Source: Manis javanica
Taxonomy: Eukaryota; Chordata; Mammalia; Pholidota; Manidae
Direction: 5' to 3'
DNA: 64,000 bases
Assembly (NCBI RefSeq): GCF_040802235.1
Contig: NC_133167.1
Span: 99,062,001 to 99,126,000, forward strand
Every line of letters begins with the position of its first letter. Within the stretch, counting starts at the first letter, position 1. The notes beneath the pieces are model-generated. The model was given only the letters and a program-made list of their open reading frames with translations. It did not search any database and had not been told where the DNA came from. The position numbers and the translations under genes are program-made. Positions 22,961-36,643 of this stretch are shown here, piece by piece.

Positions 22961-25900
22961 ATACTTCTCTAAAATCAGATTATTTTGAAGATTAGAAATA
23001 TTTTGGTGTTTGCTTATGGCTAAATTACTTAGGTAAGCTTTGTAAGATACTATAGGAGGAACTTGTAAAAAAATTATTTTTAAAGAAAAATAAATCAACA
23101 GAGGCTGGATTGTGTTAGTCAGTTTCTATCCGTGAGGACAGTCTGGGGAAGGAAAATAATGCATGCCACCAACAATCCATCTACATCCCTGCACACTAAA
23201 TAAAAACCTCCTACAAAGTGGTACACCATTTGAAATTCAAAATGGAAAACACCCTCATTACATTTTCCAAAAAATCCTATCTTCATTAACTTACTAAACT
23301 TAATGTCTCATTGACAAAGAATATTCTTAATGTGGTGTAGGTCAGCCTTAGGATGCTTACTAATGCATGCAATCACAGTCTTCAGATTTTTAAAATAATT
23401 TGTATTTTAGGTTTTTTTTCCTATGATAATTTAGCTATAGAATAAGTGAATATAATTGCCTTCACCTTTCATTTCCCATTCCTCTTGATATTTTTCAGTC
23501 CTGAAGCTTTTTTTTTTCATTTCCAGCTGGGATTTGTCAGGTTTTATAGCCATTCAGTATGGTCTGTGTTGCCTTTGGGTGGATAGGAAACCTCTAGAGA
23601 AAACTGAGGTTCCACAGAAAAAGGCACTGGTGATTCAAGAAGTGCTGTTCATACCTCGGAGTGAGTATTGAACCAATGTCCCAGCACGAGGTGCTATCTT
23701 TTGAAAAAGACATAAAACAGAGGTCTTACTTTACTATGACACTCTTTCATAAAAAATAAAATAAAAATTCCAGAAACTACCTCAGTTTCAGATTTCATGG
23801 GCAGTCTTAAACATTTTTTTAAAGATATATACAAAAGTTTTTATACTTGAGGAGATGAATTTTACAGTTGCATAGATATCTTTATTACACCATTGCTGTT
23901 TTAAAAAGAAAGTATGTTGTTTTTCTGATTGTAAGGTTAGACGTTTTTCATTTAAAATATTTCTGAAATAAGAGTGTAAATGAAATGAAAATTCACCCAT
24001 AATCCCAGCATCCAGAGATGAGAATTATTATTTAATCAGTGTATTGTTCTAAAATCTAGTAAATAACAAAAAGAATAAAGCGTTTATCCTGATTTTTGTG
24101 TGTGAACACTATTTAAGGAAAACTAAACAATTAACTTTTATTTGTTATCCATCTTTTTTATTTCTTGATGCATATATTTAAATTTATTTCCCTCTGGATA
24201 CTGTTTTGACAGTGTTCCACAAATAATAACATGGAATCTTTTTATTGTTTTATTATAAATTCTTCAAAATTATTCTAATTTTGCTCAGGAGCTTTTCAAT
24301 AGCATGCTATTAATTTTCCAGACAATATTTTAAAACACCTGTTGATGATCTTAAACATATTGAGCTATAGCAGACCGTAATCTGTCCGATGTTGGTCTTT
24401 AGAATGTATTAAGGGTATTTTTGTCTCCTAGTACATGGGCAGATTTGGCTTTATTCCATGTATGACAAGTTATCCTGTGTTTTTTTTCTGCATGGTGACT
24501 GAAATTCTTTCTACATCTAATATTTCAAACATTATTTTTAAGGGTTCCTTTTCAAATTTCGGTTCACCTAAAAAATTGTATCTTTTTAGTCCCAAAACAT
24601 AACAAGCATTTTGATTGTCTGTTTTAATAAAAGCCGACTCAGACAAGTGTAGAAAAAAGAGTAACTAACCTTTAGTACACAGTCTGTTGTTGCAGTCACC
24701 ATCCAGGATAGGGTCAGTATCTATAACCATTGGTGATCCCTTACCTCTTGGACTCTCACCCTCTCTACTCTAACTCATTAGCTTCCACAGTTGGTCAGAT
24801 CTCCAATTTATCACTTTCCCTAATCTCTGGAGACACATAATAAGGTCTATTCAATTTGAACTGCAGTAGTGGTAAAAAAAAAAAAAACAAAAAACCTCCC
24901 CTTTATAATTCAAATACATTTCATTTTAGTGAATAAACACACACAAAACATAGACACACAACAGGATGGAAATAATTGACTATCTAGACTTGTGAAGCAA
25001 AGTGAAGTTTTAAATCCTACTCTTACTTAGGAACTAGTAACTCAGTAATGTTTACTTGTGATTAGTTAGTGGGTAATTTGTATGCGTGATGGTGGGCGCA
25101 GAGGAGGAGAGGAGGGCGTAAGCAATTATTCTGAGAGGTGGAACAGTTTCCTTGAAGTTTTGTTTACGTAGCACCTATTACTGTGTTCCTTTGGGGAGGA
25201 GGTGAGCAGAAAGCCCACCTCTTCTGCCAGTATCTTTATAGGTCTTTCTCATTGTGTCTGGAGTGTGCTTCCCGCTGGGAGGTCTGCTTGTGACATGGGA
25301 AGACAGAATTCTCCTGGTTTTCGCCGTGAGGAGCCCTACAACCTAAGAAATGGTAGCCATTTTAGAATAAATACGAGATATATTGGGAGTCTTTAAAGCT
25401 TCCTCTGATGTACAGGTTCCCATCCATTGTGTTCATAGATTTATCATCAGGCCATACCATGTCACAACTGCCATTCTTAATGGCGCTTGTATCCTGAACC
25501 CTCTGTTTAGCTCTACGGGAGTCCGTGCCAGGACCTGTGTTACTGCTGTCCCCTCTCTGGGGGCCCCGTGATGCTTCCTGAGTCAGTCTGCCCTCTGGAC
25601 CCTTGTTATTCTTAGGACCATGAATCGCCCACTTCACTCTTTCCTTTCTTTGCAAAGATCTTAGTTTTGCAGGACAAGTCAGCTTTACTGTTCAGAGAGA
25701 AATCACAGTGTTTTGGTTCTAATCACAGTGACCAGCTGTGATACTTTCAAGGTCAGAATTGCCTGTCCTCTGATTGGGATCAGCAAAAACATATTTCATC
25801 TTTGGGGAAAAGCAACCAGATCCTTTTTCCTGCTGAAAAGGGGTTTTAGAGAGTGAAAGTACAGTCTACCCAGATCATGCAGAAGTGTTCAATGATAGGA

Positions 25901-26130
25901 AAATAGGTAGCATGGGGTAATCATCGGGCTGTGAAAATCACTAGTCGGAACTCTGCAGGAAACCAGATGGCCAAGCAGGGGCTTTTGGGGGCACGTCAGT
26001 GGCTGCTCGGGAATACTGTTCTTATTTTAAACTTAAGTAGCTATGCAGGTCCAAACTTGATCTTAAAGACAAAAAAGCATTATCTCTGAAACTTGGGACA
26101 CGAATATATTCCTGTCACCTTTCTAGATGG
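22961..26130. other. No gene recognised; mostly unlabelled sequence
   Basis: About 3.2 kb without confident repeats or ORFs above 97 codons. 25200-25700 is the most complex, GC-richer part and has no recognisable family; it may be old repeat or conserved non-coding sequence. Small A-run near 24876-24887. Confidence 0.4.
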
Positions 26131-26134
26131 TGTA

Positions 26135-26645
26135 TGTGACTGTCAGTTATCTATCGCCATGTAATAAGCCATTTCGAAACTCAGTGTCTTCATACAACAA
26201 TCATTTATTTAGCTTACAGTAGTTTGGATCGCCAGTTTGGACTGAGCTGATGCGGACACTTTCTCCGTGTCCTTGGTGGGGCGCACTCGTGTCTGTGGTC
26301 GAGTGTTGATTCTTTGCTCAGTCGGGGGACTAACGGGGGCTGCTTTCCCAGACGGTCTCACCCACCTTCCTAGAAGTGGCTGCCCCTAGGCGAGGATACC
26401 TCAGTTCTCTTGCCCTGGCCTCGTCCTTTCTCAGGAAAACCCAGATTTGTCCACCCGCCAGCAGGACTCCAGAAGCAGTGACCAGGCAAACCTCAACACA
26501 CAAACTCTTTTCAAACCTCTGCATCGTGTTGGCTAATTTCCCACGAGCAAAAGGCAAGTCGCAAGAGGCCAAGCCCACATTCAAGGGCAGAAAAACGGTC
26601 TTCATTTTTTCACAGGAGAGGATGCAAAATCACATTGCAAAGAGG
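26135..26645 (-). mobile_element. MaLR/ERVL-like LTR, minus
   Basis: Starts 'cagttatctatcgccatgta', includes 'acaacaatcatttatttagc', 'gcaagtcgcaagaggccaag', and ends with 'aaatcacattgcaaagaggc'. This is a common mammalian LTR pattern in reverse. Relatives at 41955-42420 and 51890-52340. Confidence 0.6.
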
Positions 26646-26904
26646 CACGCGTGAAGAATGGGAAACAGTGTGTACCCATTTTTGCTGACTTGGCTTGAAT
26701 ACTCACAAAAACCTTGAGAAAATAAGAAAAATAATGCTCAGGGAATTAAAGTTATTAATCTACATCAGACAGCAATACCTGGGGGTGGTATTGGTGTCAA
26801 AAAAATTTATGTTGGTCTCTAAACACCGTTGTTCTTTTGCATCATGCCACCAAACCACAGAGCTGTAGTCACAGGAGGGACCTATGCTCTTCCCATCCAC
26901 CACC

Positions 26905-27045
26905 ATTTTAAATATATATATTTAAAATTATAAATCTTTATAATATTATATATTATACATACAGTGATTGTATGTATAATGTGTATATATATATGTGTGT
27001 CTGTATATGTGTGTGTGTGTGTGTGAGTGCGCATATATACAGTTG
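26905..27045. repeat. AT/TG microsatellite cluster
   Basis: Alternating TA and TG dinucleotides: 'tatatatatatg', 'tgtgtgtgtgtgtgtg', with interruptions. Confidence 0.9.
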
Positions 27046-27339
27046 ATATTTTTGCAATATGCAAAGATCTATGCAAACTCAATTCAAATGACCTGGCAGC
27101 CCCTTCCTTCTTAGATGTTTGCTGACCCTAAGGCCATCTGGAATAGGATACACATACCTTCAGCCATCACCAATCACACCATATTGTAATCGTCTATTGG
27201 GCCATAAGCTCATGCAGTGCGCCATGTTGTGCTTCTCAGGTGCCTAACAGAGGGGCCCCTCTAAAGATGTCCAGTACGTATTAGTTGAGTAAATGAACAG
27301 TTAATAACTGTTAGCATTTATTTTCTTCATTTAAAGGTA

Positions 27340-27670
27340 TAATGGAACTCTCTCAGATATTACCACAGACTGGGTAGCTTTATTTCCCACATTTCTAGAG
27401 GTTGGGTGTCTGAGATCAGAGTGTCAGGTTCTTATCGAAAGCCCTCTGCCTGGTTTCTACACAGCCCCTTCTTGCTGTGTCTTCTCATGGTGTAAACAGA
27501 GAGATCATCTCTCTGTGTCTCTTCTTGTCAAGGCACTAATCCCATGTATGAGGGCTTCACCTTCATAACTTAACCACCTCACCAGATCCCCTCCTCTAAG
27601 TACCAGTGCACTGGAGATTTGTGCTTCACTGTATTGGGGGGAAGAGGGGTCGCAAACATGCTGTCGGTAA
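27340..27670 (-). mobile_element. MaLR (MST/MLT1-like) LTR, minus
   Basis: 'tattaccacagactgggtag', 'tgctgtgtcttctcatggtg', 'accagatcccctcctctaag' in the order expected for a reversed MaLR LTR. Confidence 0.7.
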
Positions 27671-27679
27671 CACTAGTGA

Positions 27680-27875
27680 GATAGAATGAACTGGAGTTTG
27701 GTTAACAGTATCCATGTTGGTGTATGTTTGTGACAAATGTACCATCATGATGTAAGCTGTTAGTGTAATAAGGGAAGTGAGTTCAGGGTATGTGACCTCT
27801 CTCTGTACTATCGTTCCGACGTTTCTGTAAATCTAAAACTATTTGAAAGTAACAGTTTATTTAAATTAAAAAAAA
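27680..27875 (+). mobile_element. L1ME-type 3' tail, plus
   Basis: 'gacctctctctgtactatcg' then 'gtaaatctaaaactatttga' and an A-rich end, the usual old-L1 terminus. Confidence 0.55.
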
Positions 27876-29085
27876 CCACTATCTTAGTTGAGACCAAAAG
27901 AGACTACATTGACTTCCAGTTCTGAAACAGTTCATTTTCTGAAGTGAAAGTGGTTATTGAAACAATATAGAGTACCTTGAGCTTTACTTAAAAAGGGAAT
28001 TATAAGCCCATCTTAAATCATTGCAACACTGGACAATATGACCTGTTTAGGAAAACAGATGAGAGCTGAAAATGCTGCCACATTTTCCAGTTATTAGGAC
28101 TTTTCAACAAGTTACAAAACAAAGTATTGTAAGTCAATCCTGTTCTACCAAAGTTTCGTGAACTGGTAGGAGACTGGTGGCTGGAGTATTGGTATGAGGG
28201 AGGGGGGGGACTTAGTTTTCTTTGTAAATCATTTTGTGTATTTCAAATTTTGTATTGTGTGCGTGTATGTATTACCTACCCTTAAAAAATTAATTAGCAG
28301 TTGGCTCTGTTTGAAATTAACAAATATAGCTAAAACCCTGTACGGAGGTGAAAAACCTGCCTCGTTCAGCCAAAACTGACAAGACTGAGGCTGATAAGCT
28401 ATAAAGTTGGTGGGCAGGTAAATTAAGCCAGAGAGCAGAATGCCTTTTTGTGCCTGGCAGAGTTGCAGAATGGACACTACCTCAAAACATGACTCGTGCC
28501 AAGTAATACAGCCAGGGTTTAAAAGATTAAAAACAAACAAAAAATTCTGAAGTCTGGGACCTTTCTACCATGAAAATTAAATATTAGTAGAATTAAAAGG
28601 CAGTTTGAGGTGTTAGCATGGTCCTTTAGCAATTAAGTAAAATTGTAAAATACAGTTTTATAGTCATAAGACAGAATCTATCCAAAAATATCATGCCAAT
28701 GATGGTGGTCTTTGAACAGAAGATGAATATATATTCAGGATTCATGTGTTTTATGATCACAAGGTATGGAAAATTGCTTTTAAATTACCAAGGAAAATTA
28801 TAAATTAGAAGATTTTCCAAATTGTATTAGATGTGATCTTATTTACAGAGAGGTTTTCTGAGACCCTATAGAAAATCTAGTAATGTGTAAAGTCTTAGCT
28901 CTATTCTTAGCAGTTACTAACCACATGGCTACTGTATCTCTATAATTTATCAAGATCTTAAATAAGGAAACTTCTCATCTCTCATGACTGTTGTCCCATG
29001 AGTAAACTTAGAGAATCTTATAGAAATCTGAGCCCCCAAAAGCAAAAAGTTTCTAAAGACTCAGGATCTAGAATGGGAATAGACT
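27876..29085. other. No gene recognised
   Basis: AT-rich non-coding sequence; one chance ORF of 103 codons on the minus strand (28229-28540) without a known motif. Confidence 0.4.
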
Positions 29086-29089
29086 TTAA

Positions 29090-29215
29090 GGATCAATTTA
29101 GTCAAATCCTTTTATTTCATAGATGAAAAACCTAAGGGTCATAGAAGTTAGGTGACCTGCTCATGGCCACCCAGTTACTACCTGGTGAGCAGAGCTAAAA
29201 TCCAAGTTTCTTCCC
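29090..29215 (-). repeat. MIR SINE fragment, minus
   Basis: 'catagatgaaaaacctaagg', 'gtgacctgctcatggccacc' and 'cagttactacctggtgagca' are reversed MIR core sequence. Confidence 0.75.
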
Positions 29216-32200
29216 AGGTTACCTTGTGAGGGATGTATGTATACCTACCATTAAATATATATATGTCATTTACTTATATTCCCAATATAGACCTGGACAT
29301 AAGAATACTGAGGTAGAAAAGAGGGATGCGGGAAGCAAACCAATTCAATACAAATGAAGGCGCAGGAAAGGTTTTGAGTCCTAAGAAAAAGGAACAGAAG
29401 TTAAACAAGGGACAGACAGATGCCTGCCCAATATTTTGTAAAATGAACCCCTATTCTTGATTGCATGACATATTTTCTTCCAATAGGACATTCTAAATAT
29501 CTACTACATATGTACATATTCTAAACATGGTGTGGTTTCCAATGAAGTTCCCCTCTCTGCAATTCACCATGGACGGTATCATTTTTGAGATATTTTCTGA
29601 TTCAGATTTATATTATCCCTGCCTCCCACTTATATCAATGCTGGATAGGAAATCAAGTACAGAAATTAGGCAAATGGCATGAAGCTGGAGCTCAGAGTAT
29701 CAGTAGCCAGTTCTAGGGATCATGTCAGTAAGAAAAGCTCTCATTAATAAGAGGCCAGAAGGTCAATTAATGTACTCAGCATTTTAAGAATTCTTAAAAG
29801 GTTGGTTTAAGAACATCCGTTCACCAAAATCCCAATTTTCCTGGTGTGCTGCCGTACCTGGCATCAGGCTTTTACTTGAGGACTTTAGCTAAAACAAATC
29901 TTTAGTATCTGCAATTATTAGCAGTATTTAAAAATCATTTTTTCTCCAGTGCTGTCTTGCCACAGTCATCCATAATTATATGGCTTATATTTTGATCCAT
30001 TATGCGGAATTATCCTTGGACTTTGTATGAAAAAAATTGCGAATCATGCAAATACAAATCATGTAGTAAAAATGCAAATTCTACTAATTTTGCTATTAGA
30101 TACACACATGAATAGTGGTTCCTGAATGTACGCTTACAGAAGACCTCTGGCATTTTTATTTGGGAGGTTTTGTTTTGTTTTTTAAGGAAAATGATCTTCC
30201 CCCTATTTTCTTCTTGCCCTTCTCTTCACTTGAACAAGAGAGAAAAATGCATCCAGCAGTCTCTCAGTAATTCCCTACTCCAGTATCCTGCAGGGGGTGC
30301 TTGACATTTTGATGTAGGGATTTTGATATTGCAATTTTTATATGTCTATTTCAATTCAGACAGAAAACACAAACTCTGAACTTTTCCTGGAAATGAAAAA
30401 GCTTTCTTTTCTTCTTGGTTATAAAAATAAACAGAATTCTTGCAGTTAAGAATGGAGACTTGATGTCACCTTTTTATTTCATATGTGTCCTGAAATGCTG
30501 AAAATGTCCTTATTAGTAAAGAAGATGAGAGATTTCAAAGAATTTCTGGGAAGAGGGTAACAATGGTTGAGACCAAGCATCTAGCACCATGTAAAGTAAG
30601 TCATTATAAATATCCTTATCATTGATGAGCTTACTGCATAGTTGGGAAACAAAGCCACGGACGTGAAGTATTAAAAGACAATTCACGAGTAAGAGCTAAG
30701 TTGTATTGCAGGGACTGAGAATGCTCCAGTGTGGAGCCGAAGAGAGTGCTGCATGCCTTATATGCCTCCCTCTCCCCACTTGCCTAGTTCATAGGTTTTT
30801 ACCTCCAGGAAAATGATTAATTTGTTCTCTCACAAAGAATACGTAAGAGTGCTACGAAGGAAAGAAAAACTCATCTTGGATGATAAAAAGTGTATAGGAA
30901 AGATATTTCAAATGAATTATGATTTTGTTGGATGCGATGGTGGTATAATTATTTTTTTAAATTCTCCTTATCTGTTAGACATGCATGTTAAAATCTCTAC
31001 AGGTGATATGATACATCTGAAATTATTTTAAAATACACAAAAGACTCTGGAGCAATGAGGAAATAAAAAAATAGGATGCTGATCCTTGATGAATGTAGAT
31101 AATAGATATGGGAAGATTGCTCCTCTTTCTACGTTTTCTATATGTTTTGATTTCTTCATAATAAAAGACAAAAGGGAAGAAAATGAAAACAAAAAACATA
31201 ACCTAGAGCAAATGTTCCACTGAAATGCAAGATTAATGGTAGAAACAAAAATAGAATGCCTTCTGTCATTGTTATTTCTCTGGCATCTCTAGAGTTCAGC
31301 TGTGGAAGGAAATCAGTGGGCTGTGCCAGTTCTCTCTTTCCCTACATATTGTTCATGAATAGCATATGTACGTAGAAACAACATAAAATATAAAAACTCG
31401 AGAGGGATTGTGGGGATTTGTTAGTAGACGACCAAAATCCATTTTCTCTTCTGCAGTGATAGAGACAAGGCCTTGCTGTTCAGAATGGCCATGTAACTAA
31501 GGAGTTATCAATGGAAAGAGAGAAACTAATCAATGTCACTTGTGAAACTTAGTTTTTCAAGTTCATTTTCCCCTAGCCCACTAGCTACAACAGAGAAGTC
31601 ATGGCAACCTAACCTTACCCATGTAGAAAGGAACAGAGGGGATGGCAGAGTAAAGAATAGAAGTAACTCGTGTCCCGGAATGACCACACAGACAGAGCTG
31701 TCATGATAATTTGAACTGCTCACCTTGAGACTATAGACAAGAAAAAAAAATTTTTTTAAACCAATGAGGGGAAATTTTCTTTTTTAATATCACTGTTTTA
31801 TATATCTATCCTTATATGAAAACATGTGTATGTAAACACATTTCTACAGGAAAATCACTGAAATTTGTACTGAAATTTTTAATGTATAGGAAGCTAAATT
31901 ATTTTTAGATAGACATATGTACATATTTGAATTCTCATATGGAGAAATTAAATGTCAATATTTAAAGTCCATAATTACATAGGTTATATTTGTGCATGCA
32001 TTTTCACATCTGCTTCCAAAGACATTTTAATGTATAGCAATTTAAACATTTTTTCTCTGTGATACTACTTAGGTGGCATTATTTTTTTGTTCACTGCATG
32101 TGATGACCTTTGACTCTTTCAGCTATGTAACTGATCTTAGAAATTGAATTATACCCACTTTGTTTTAATAAATCTTATTTGAAATTCTGAAGAAAGATAG

Positions 32201-32675
32201 AAGGTTTTTTGAGTAAAACTTTTTTAATTGTTTGAAACCTAGAGAAATATATACAAAGTTTATTTTAAGGAGATAGCCAACTGACAAATATTTGACATGT
32301 GTTTTGCTACAGTGAGTAGCCACATTAAAAAAAAAAAATTTTTAAAGAGGAGAAAACTTCCTAAAACATGTAATTTCAATGAGAGATTCTAACAAATTAG
32401 ACTTCCAAGAATAATTTTGAAAATCCTTTTAGATTTCCATGCACAGAAGGTATTTTTAATTTTATTCTATCTTGATCTTAGTATGAAAAATTAATTGTAC
32501 CACACTGGATTTAAGTGATAAACTTATCTGGAATGGATGATTAAACTGTAGGTCAAGATGACAGTTTTACTGAACAAAACCGTGGTGTAAATTGTTGAGT
32601 GCTAAGCATTGTTGAATGCTTCAGTCGCTTGCCTTTGTGATCGCTGAATAAAATAATGTGACAAGTCAGAAGCAA
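29216..32675. other. No gene recognised; largely unlabelled sequence
   Basis: About 3.5 kb, AT-rich. 30980-31190 may be an old L1 tail ('ctacgttttctatatgtttt', 'ataataaaagacaaaa'). No ORF longer than 72 codons. Confidence 0.4.
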
Positions 32676-32679
32676 ATAG

Positions 32680-33010
32680 TTTGTGGTTCTTAGAGGAAAC
32701 ACTGTCAAAACCCAAAGGACCATTGGTAGGGATCTGTTAAATGATTAGTCAGTGAAAACACACCGGAGGCAGATGGACACAGAAAATGAGGATCCTCTCA
32801 GGGGACTAATAGGAAAGAGTTCCAGGATAGGTCGTTCAGTGAGAAAAGCAAGATGCAGAGCAGAAAGTATCTAATATGCCGCTTTTCCATAAAAAAGAAT
32901 GGGAAGGGTAACTTCTCTGTTTTTTTTTTTTACTACATGGATAAATTATAGTTTTGTAGACACACTAGAAAATTAAAAATTGTGCTAAAACATACCAATA
33001 AGAAGAAACA
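32680..33010 (+). mobile_element. Ancient L1M fragment, plus
   Basis: 'gatctgttaaatgattagtc', 'gttcagtgagaaaagcaaga', 'atgccgcttttccataaaaa' follow the old L1 3' pattern. Confidence 0.55.
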
Positions 33011-33229
33011 AACAAGAGGACTCAGTTTATTTTATCAACAGGTCATCTTTTAAATACAAAATGAATGTTTCTGAACCTTTAAAGGAGAGAAATAAAAGGG
33101 GGAGAGAAACAAGAAGAAACTGAACTTCATCTTGTCCTAGCAACCTTTTTTAAAAAGAATATTGCAAAACGGCCTGTTTTTTATAGTACTCACTTTCACT
33201 GTTACATAAGCATCACATCTGTCCACTTG

Positions 33230-34540
33230 TAGGTTTGTTTTGTTTTTACTAATTTGTTTTATAATTTGAAGTTTGTACCTCTTATTCAATCCATCTATCT
33301 TGTCCATCTCCCCAACCCCTTCCCATATGGCAACTATCAGTCCGTTTTCTGTGTCTGAGTCTATTTATGTTCTGTTTATTTGTTCATTTGTTTTGTTTTT
33401 TTATTCCACATGGAAGTGAAATCATGTGGTATTTGTCTTTCTCTGTATTACTTAGCATAATGTCAAGGTTTCCTCTTTTTTATGGCTGAGTAATATTCCA
33501 CCATAGACATGTATCACTTCTTATTTATTCATCTAGTAATGGGCACTCATGTTGTTTCCATATCTTGGCTATTGCAAATAATGCTGCAGTAAGTGTAGGG
33601 ATGCATATAGATTTTTGTGATTTTGTTTTCTTTCAGTAAATTATCAGAAGTGGAATAGCTGGGTCATAACAGTATTTCTATTTTTAGGTTTGTGAGAACC
33701 CCCCATACTGCTTTCCATAGTGACTGCACCAATTTACATTCCCACCAGCAGTTTACGAGAGTTCCCTTTTCTCCATATCCTTGCCAACACTTGCTAATTC
33801 TTGTCCTGTTGATATGAGCCATTCTGGCTGGTGTGAGGTGATACCTCATTGTGGTTTTGATGTGCATTTCCCTGATGATTAGTGATGTGGAGCATCTTTT
33901 CATGTGCCTGTTGGCCATCTGCATATCTTCTTTGGAAAAATGTCCAAGCAGGCCCTCTGCCCATTTTTTAAATTGGGTTATTTGTTTTTTTGGTATTGAG
34001 TCATATGAGTTATTAATGTGTTTAGGGTATTAGCCCCTTATTAGATATCATTTGCAGATGTGCTCTCCCATATAGTAGGTTGCCTTTTTGTTTTGCTGAT
34101 GGTTTCCTTTGCTGTGCAGAAGCTTTTTAGTTTGATGTAGTGGCACTTTTTTTGCTTTTGTTTCCCTTGCCTGGGGAGACAAAGCCAGAGCAAAATTATT
34201 AATGTCGATGTTTAAGAGTTTACTGGCTATGTTTTCGCCTAGTGATTTTATAGTTTCAGGTCTTATATTTGGGTTTTTAATCCATTTTGAGTTAATTTTT
34301 GTGTATGGCTTAAGACAGTGATCCAGTTTCATTCTCTTGCATGTAGCTGGCCTGTTTTCCCAGCACCATTTATTGAATAGTCTTTTCCTCATTACGTATT
34401 CTTGCCTCCGTTGTCATATATTAATTGACTCTGTAGGCATGCATTTATTTCCGGGCTCTCAATTCTGTCCCATTGATTCTATATGTCTATTATTTGTGCC
34501 AGTACCATACAGTTTTGATTATATCCACTCATAGGACTTT
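33230..34540 (-). mobile_element. L1 3' 1.3 kb, minus
   Basis: Reversed 3' UTR then ORF2 C-terminal half. Minus frames contain [40 protein letters not shown] and QARETKAKK. Frame broken, no complete ORF. Confidence 0.93.
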
Positions 34541-34890
34541 GCATTATTTTTTTATCAGACATAAATTTGCATTTTAGCACTTTATTAATCTCTTTACTGT
34601 TTCTGTTATTACCATTTCTCTCTATTTACCTATTATCCAGCAGGGCTTGAAAGGGAAGTTTCAGATTTCTTTATAACATAATAGCTCACCTATATGACAT
34701 TTTTCAAGTCAAAGCAATTCTCCTTACCTGTCCTTCCTGGAGGACACTGAGCAAGAGGCTTAAATCTGTACAATCTTTTGGTTGTTCTGTCACATCTTTC
34801 TAGAAAGACTTGTTCTTCCATTTGGAACATACTCCTGACTTCTCAGATTATTAGACATGACCACATTCAATTTAGAATCCAAGACAAAGC
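34541..34890. other. No gene recognised
   Basis: Non-coding stretch without a clear repeat. Confidence 0.4.
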
Positions 34891-34894
34891 AGTG

Positions 34895-35010
34895 TTATTT
34901 CTTTTTATCTTTACAAATACGTACTATAGTTGAGAACCTTATGCAAGATCACCCAGCCAGTAAGTAGCAGAGCCAGAATTTAAAGCCATAGTCTGGCACC
35001 AAAGCCTTGA
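34895..35010 (-). repeat. MIR-like fragment, minus
   Basis: 'tatgcaagatcacccagcca', 'taagtagcagagccagaatt' match reversed MIR. Confidence 0.65.
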
Positions 35011-35469
35011 TAGCTTTACAGCTTCTCAAATGAAATAGATATTGGGCCTCTATTCTGAAAAGGTCAGTATTAAAATTTCAGAAATGCCATATTGTTTACA
35101 GACTTTTTAAATGCAGAAATAATTATTTTAAGCAACCAAAGTATAATATAATACGACTATTCCTAGAATCTATGGCAACTGTTTTAGGTTTAAGTGCATC
35201 TAGTTTGCCTGTTGTATATGTTTCATTAGATACTGGAAGATCCGACGCACTGTTTTTTCAGCCTTGTTTCCTGAACCTAGATAAGGGCAGACAATAATCT
35301 GGATATTAAATGTTAAAATTGAATTCTTTGATCTCATAAGTATGTTTCTAAATAAATTAAGTCTGTTTTAAGAAAAAAAAAATTCACATCCGTAGCATCT
35401 TTAATTCTCCTATCCTCACACAGGATCCAATTTGTTCCCAACCTGAATACAGTCCAATAAGATGGGTGA

Positions 35470-35585
35470 TATTGTTTGTATTTTACAGATGACAAAATTA
35501 AAGAAAAAATAGTAAGTGTATTGCCCAAGGTCACACAGCTAGTTAGAGAGAAGGACCAGCCAGGAACTGAATTCTCTGAATTCAT
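35470..35585 (-). repeat. MIR fragment, minus
   Basis: 'tattttacagatgacaaaat' followed by 'cccaaggtcacacagctagt' is the reversed MIR core. Confidence 0.8.
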
Positions 35586-36050
35586 GCATCAGAGTCTACA
35601 TTATTCTGCTGTTACAAGAAACTGTCGAACTTGCTGAATATCTTCTGTTATTTATTTTCATTGTTTTTTTCCTATGGTACATTTTTAGAAGAATCTTGAC
35701 AAAAGCCTTGATTTGGCTTTTTTTTAGAAATCATGGGACTAATTTGAATAGCATTCTTAATAGTTTAAACACTTGTATGTATTTGGGACTTCTTCGTGGG
35801 GACGAGTAAGAGACGTGAGCTGTGTGCTGTCTTTGAATTTCCTCATGGGCAATGACTAATAATTATGTGGTTGCCAAATTAGTTCAGCTAGTTGGAATGT
35901 TAAGCAGGCAGACAAGGGCAGAGAGGTGTGCCCCTAACTCTGACAGGAAACTAATGACAAAAACTATAATGGAGGGAAAAATAGCTCCAGAGCCAGTAAG
36001 GAGGTCTTTAATTCAGGATAATTATCATTAGTAAGTGAGTAGAGTAAAGC
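35586..36050. other. No gene recognised
   Basis: Non-coding, no repeat recognised. Confidence 0.4.
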
Positions 36051-36054
36051 TTTG

Positions 36055-36185
36055 TAAGGTGTGCTGGTGGACAATTTGCATCTGAATCACCCACAGGCAT
36101 TTGTTCAATCCTGGGCCCCACCCGCAGGTTACTGAATCAGAATCTCTGGGCTGGGACTCAGAATTTATAATATCATCTAACTTCC
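36055..36185 (-). mobile_element. MER5A-like hAT element
   Basis: 'tttgcatctgaatcacccac', 'ctgggccccacccgcaggtt', 'ctgaatcagaatctctgggc' are hallmark MER5A sequence. Orientation is uncertain. Confidence 0.75.
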
Positions 36186-36639
36186 GGAGGGACCAATGAT
36201 ACAAAAGTAAGTAAGAGCAGAATATTTAGTGGCTTTCAAATGCTAAAATTTCCTGTTTTGAAAATAACCACGGATGGAGAGGGAGCATGACTTGCCATTT
36301 CTTAACTATGGGCTGCACATAGTGACTTCCCTCCAAAAAATACAGATGGAACAGGTTACAGTGAGGAAATCTGACAAAAAAGCAGCCAAGTGATGAAGGC
36401 CGACAGTGTCTGTGGTGAGTCACAGAACCTCCTCCTAAAACGAAGTGACACCGGGCACTTTCCCGCAGTGATCCTTCCCCCCAGAACACATTACTCCAGC
36501 CTAAGGGTGAGAAAACCAGCAGACAAATCCCAGTAAAGAGGCGTCCTGCAGAATACAAGACTGGTACTCTGAAAAAGCATCACGTCATCCAGAATAAGGA
36601 AAGTCTGAGAAAATTGTCACAACCAAGAACCCAAAGACA
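36186..36639. other. Non-coding; possible old LINE tail at its end
   Basis: 36575-36639 ('gaaagtctgagaaaattgtc') resembles the repeat class also seen near 41430. A 110-codon minus ORF here has no known motif. Confidence 0.35.
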
Positions 36640-36643
36640 TACC
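36640..36643. repeat. Target-site duplication of solo LTR (left)
   Basis: tacc, repeated at 37441-37444 immediately outside the other LTR end. Confidence 0.75.
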
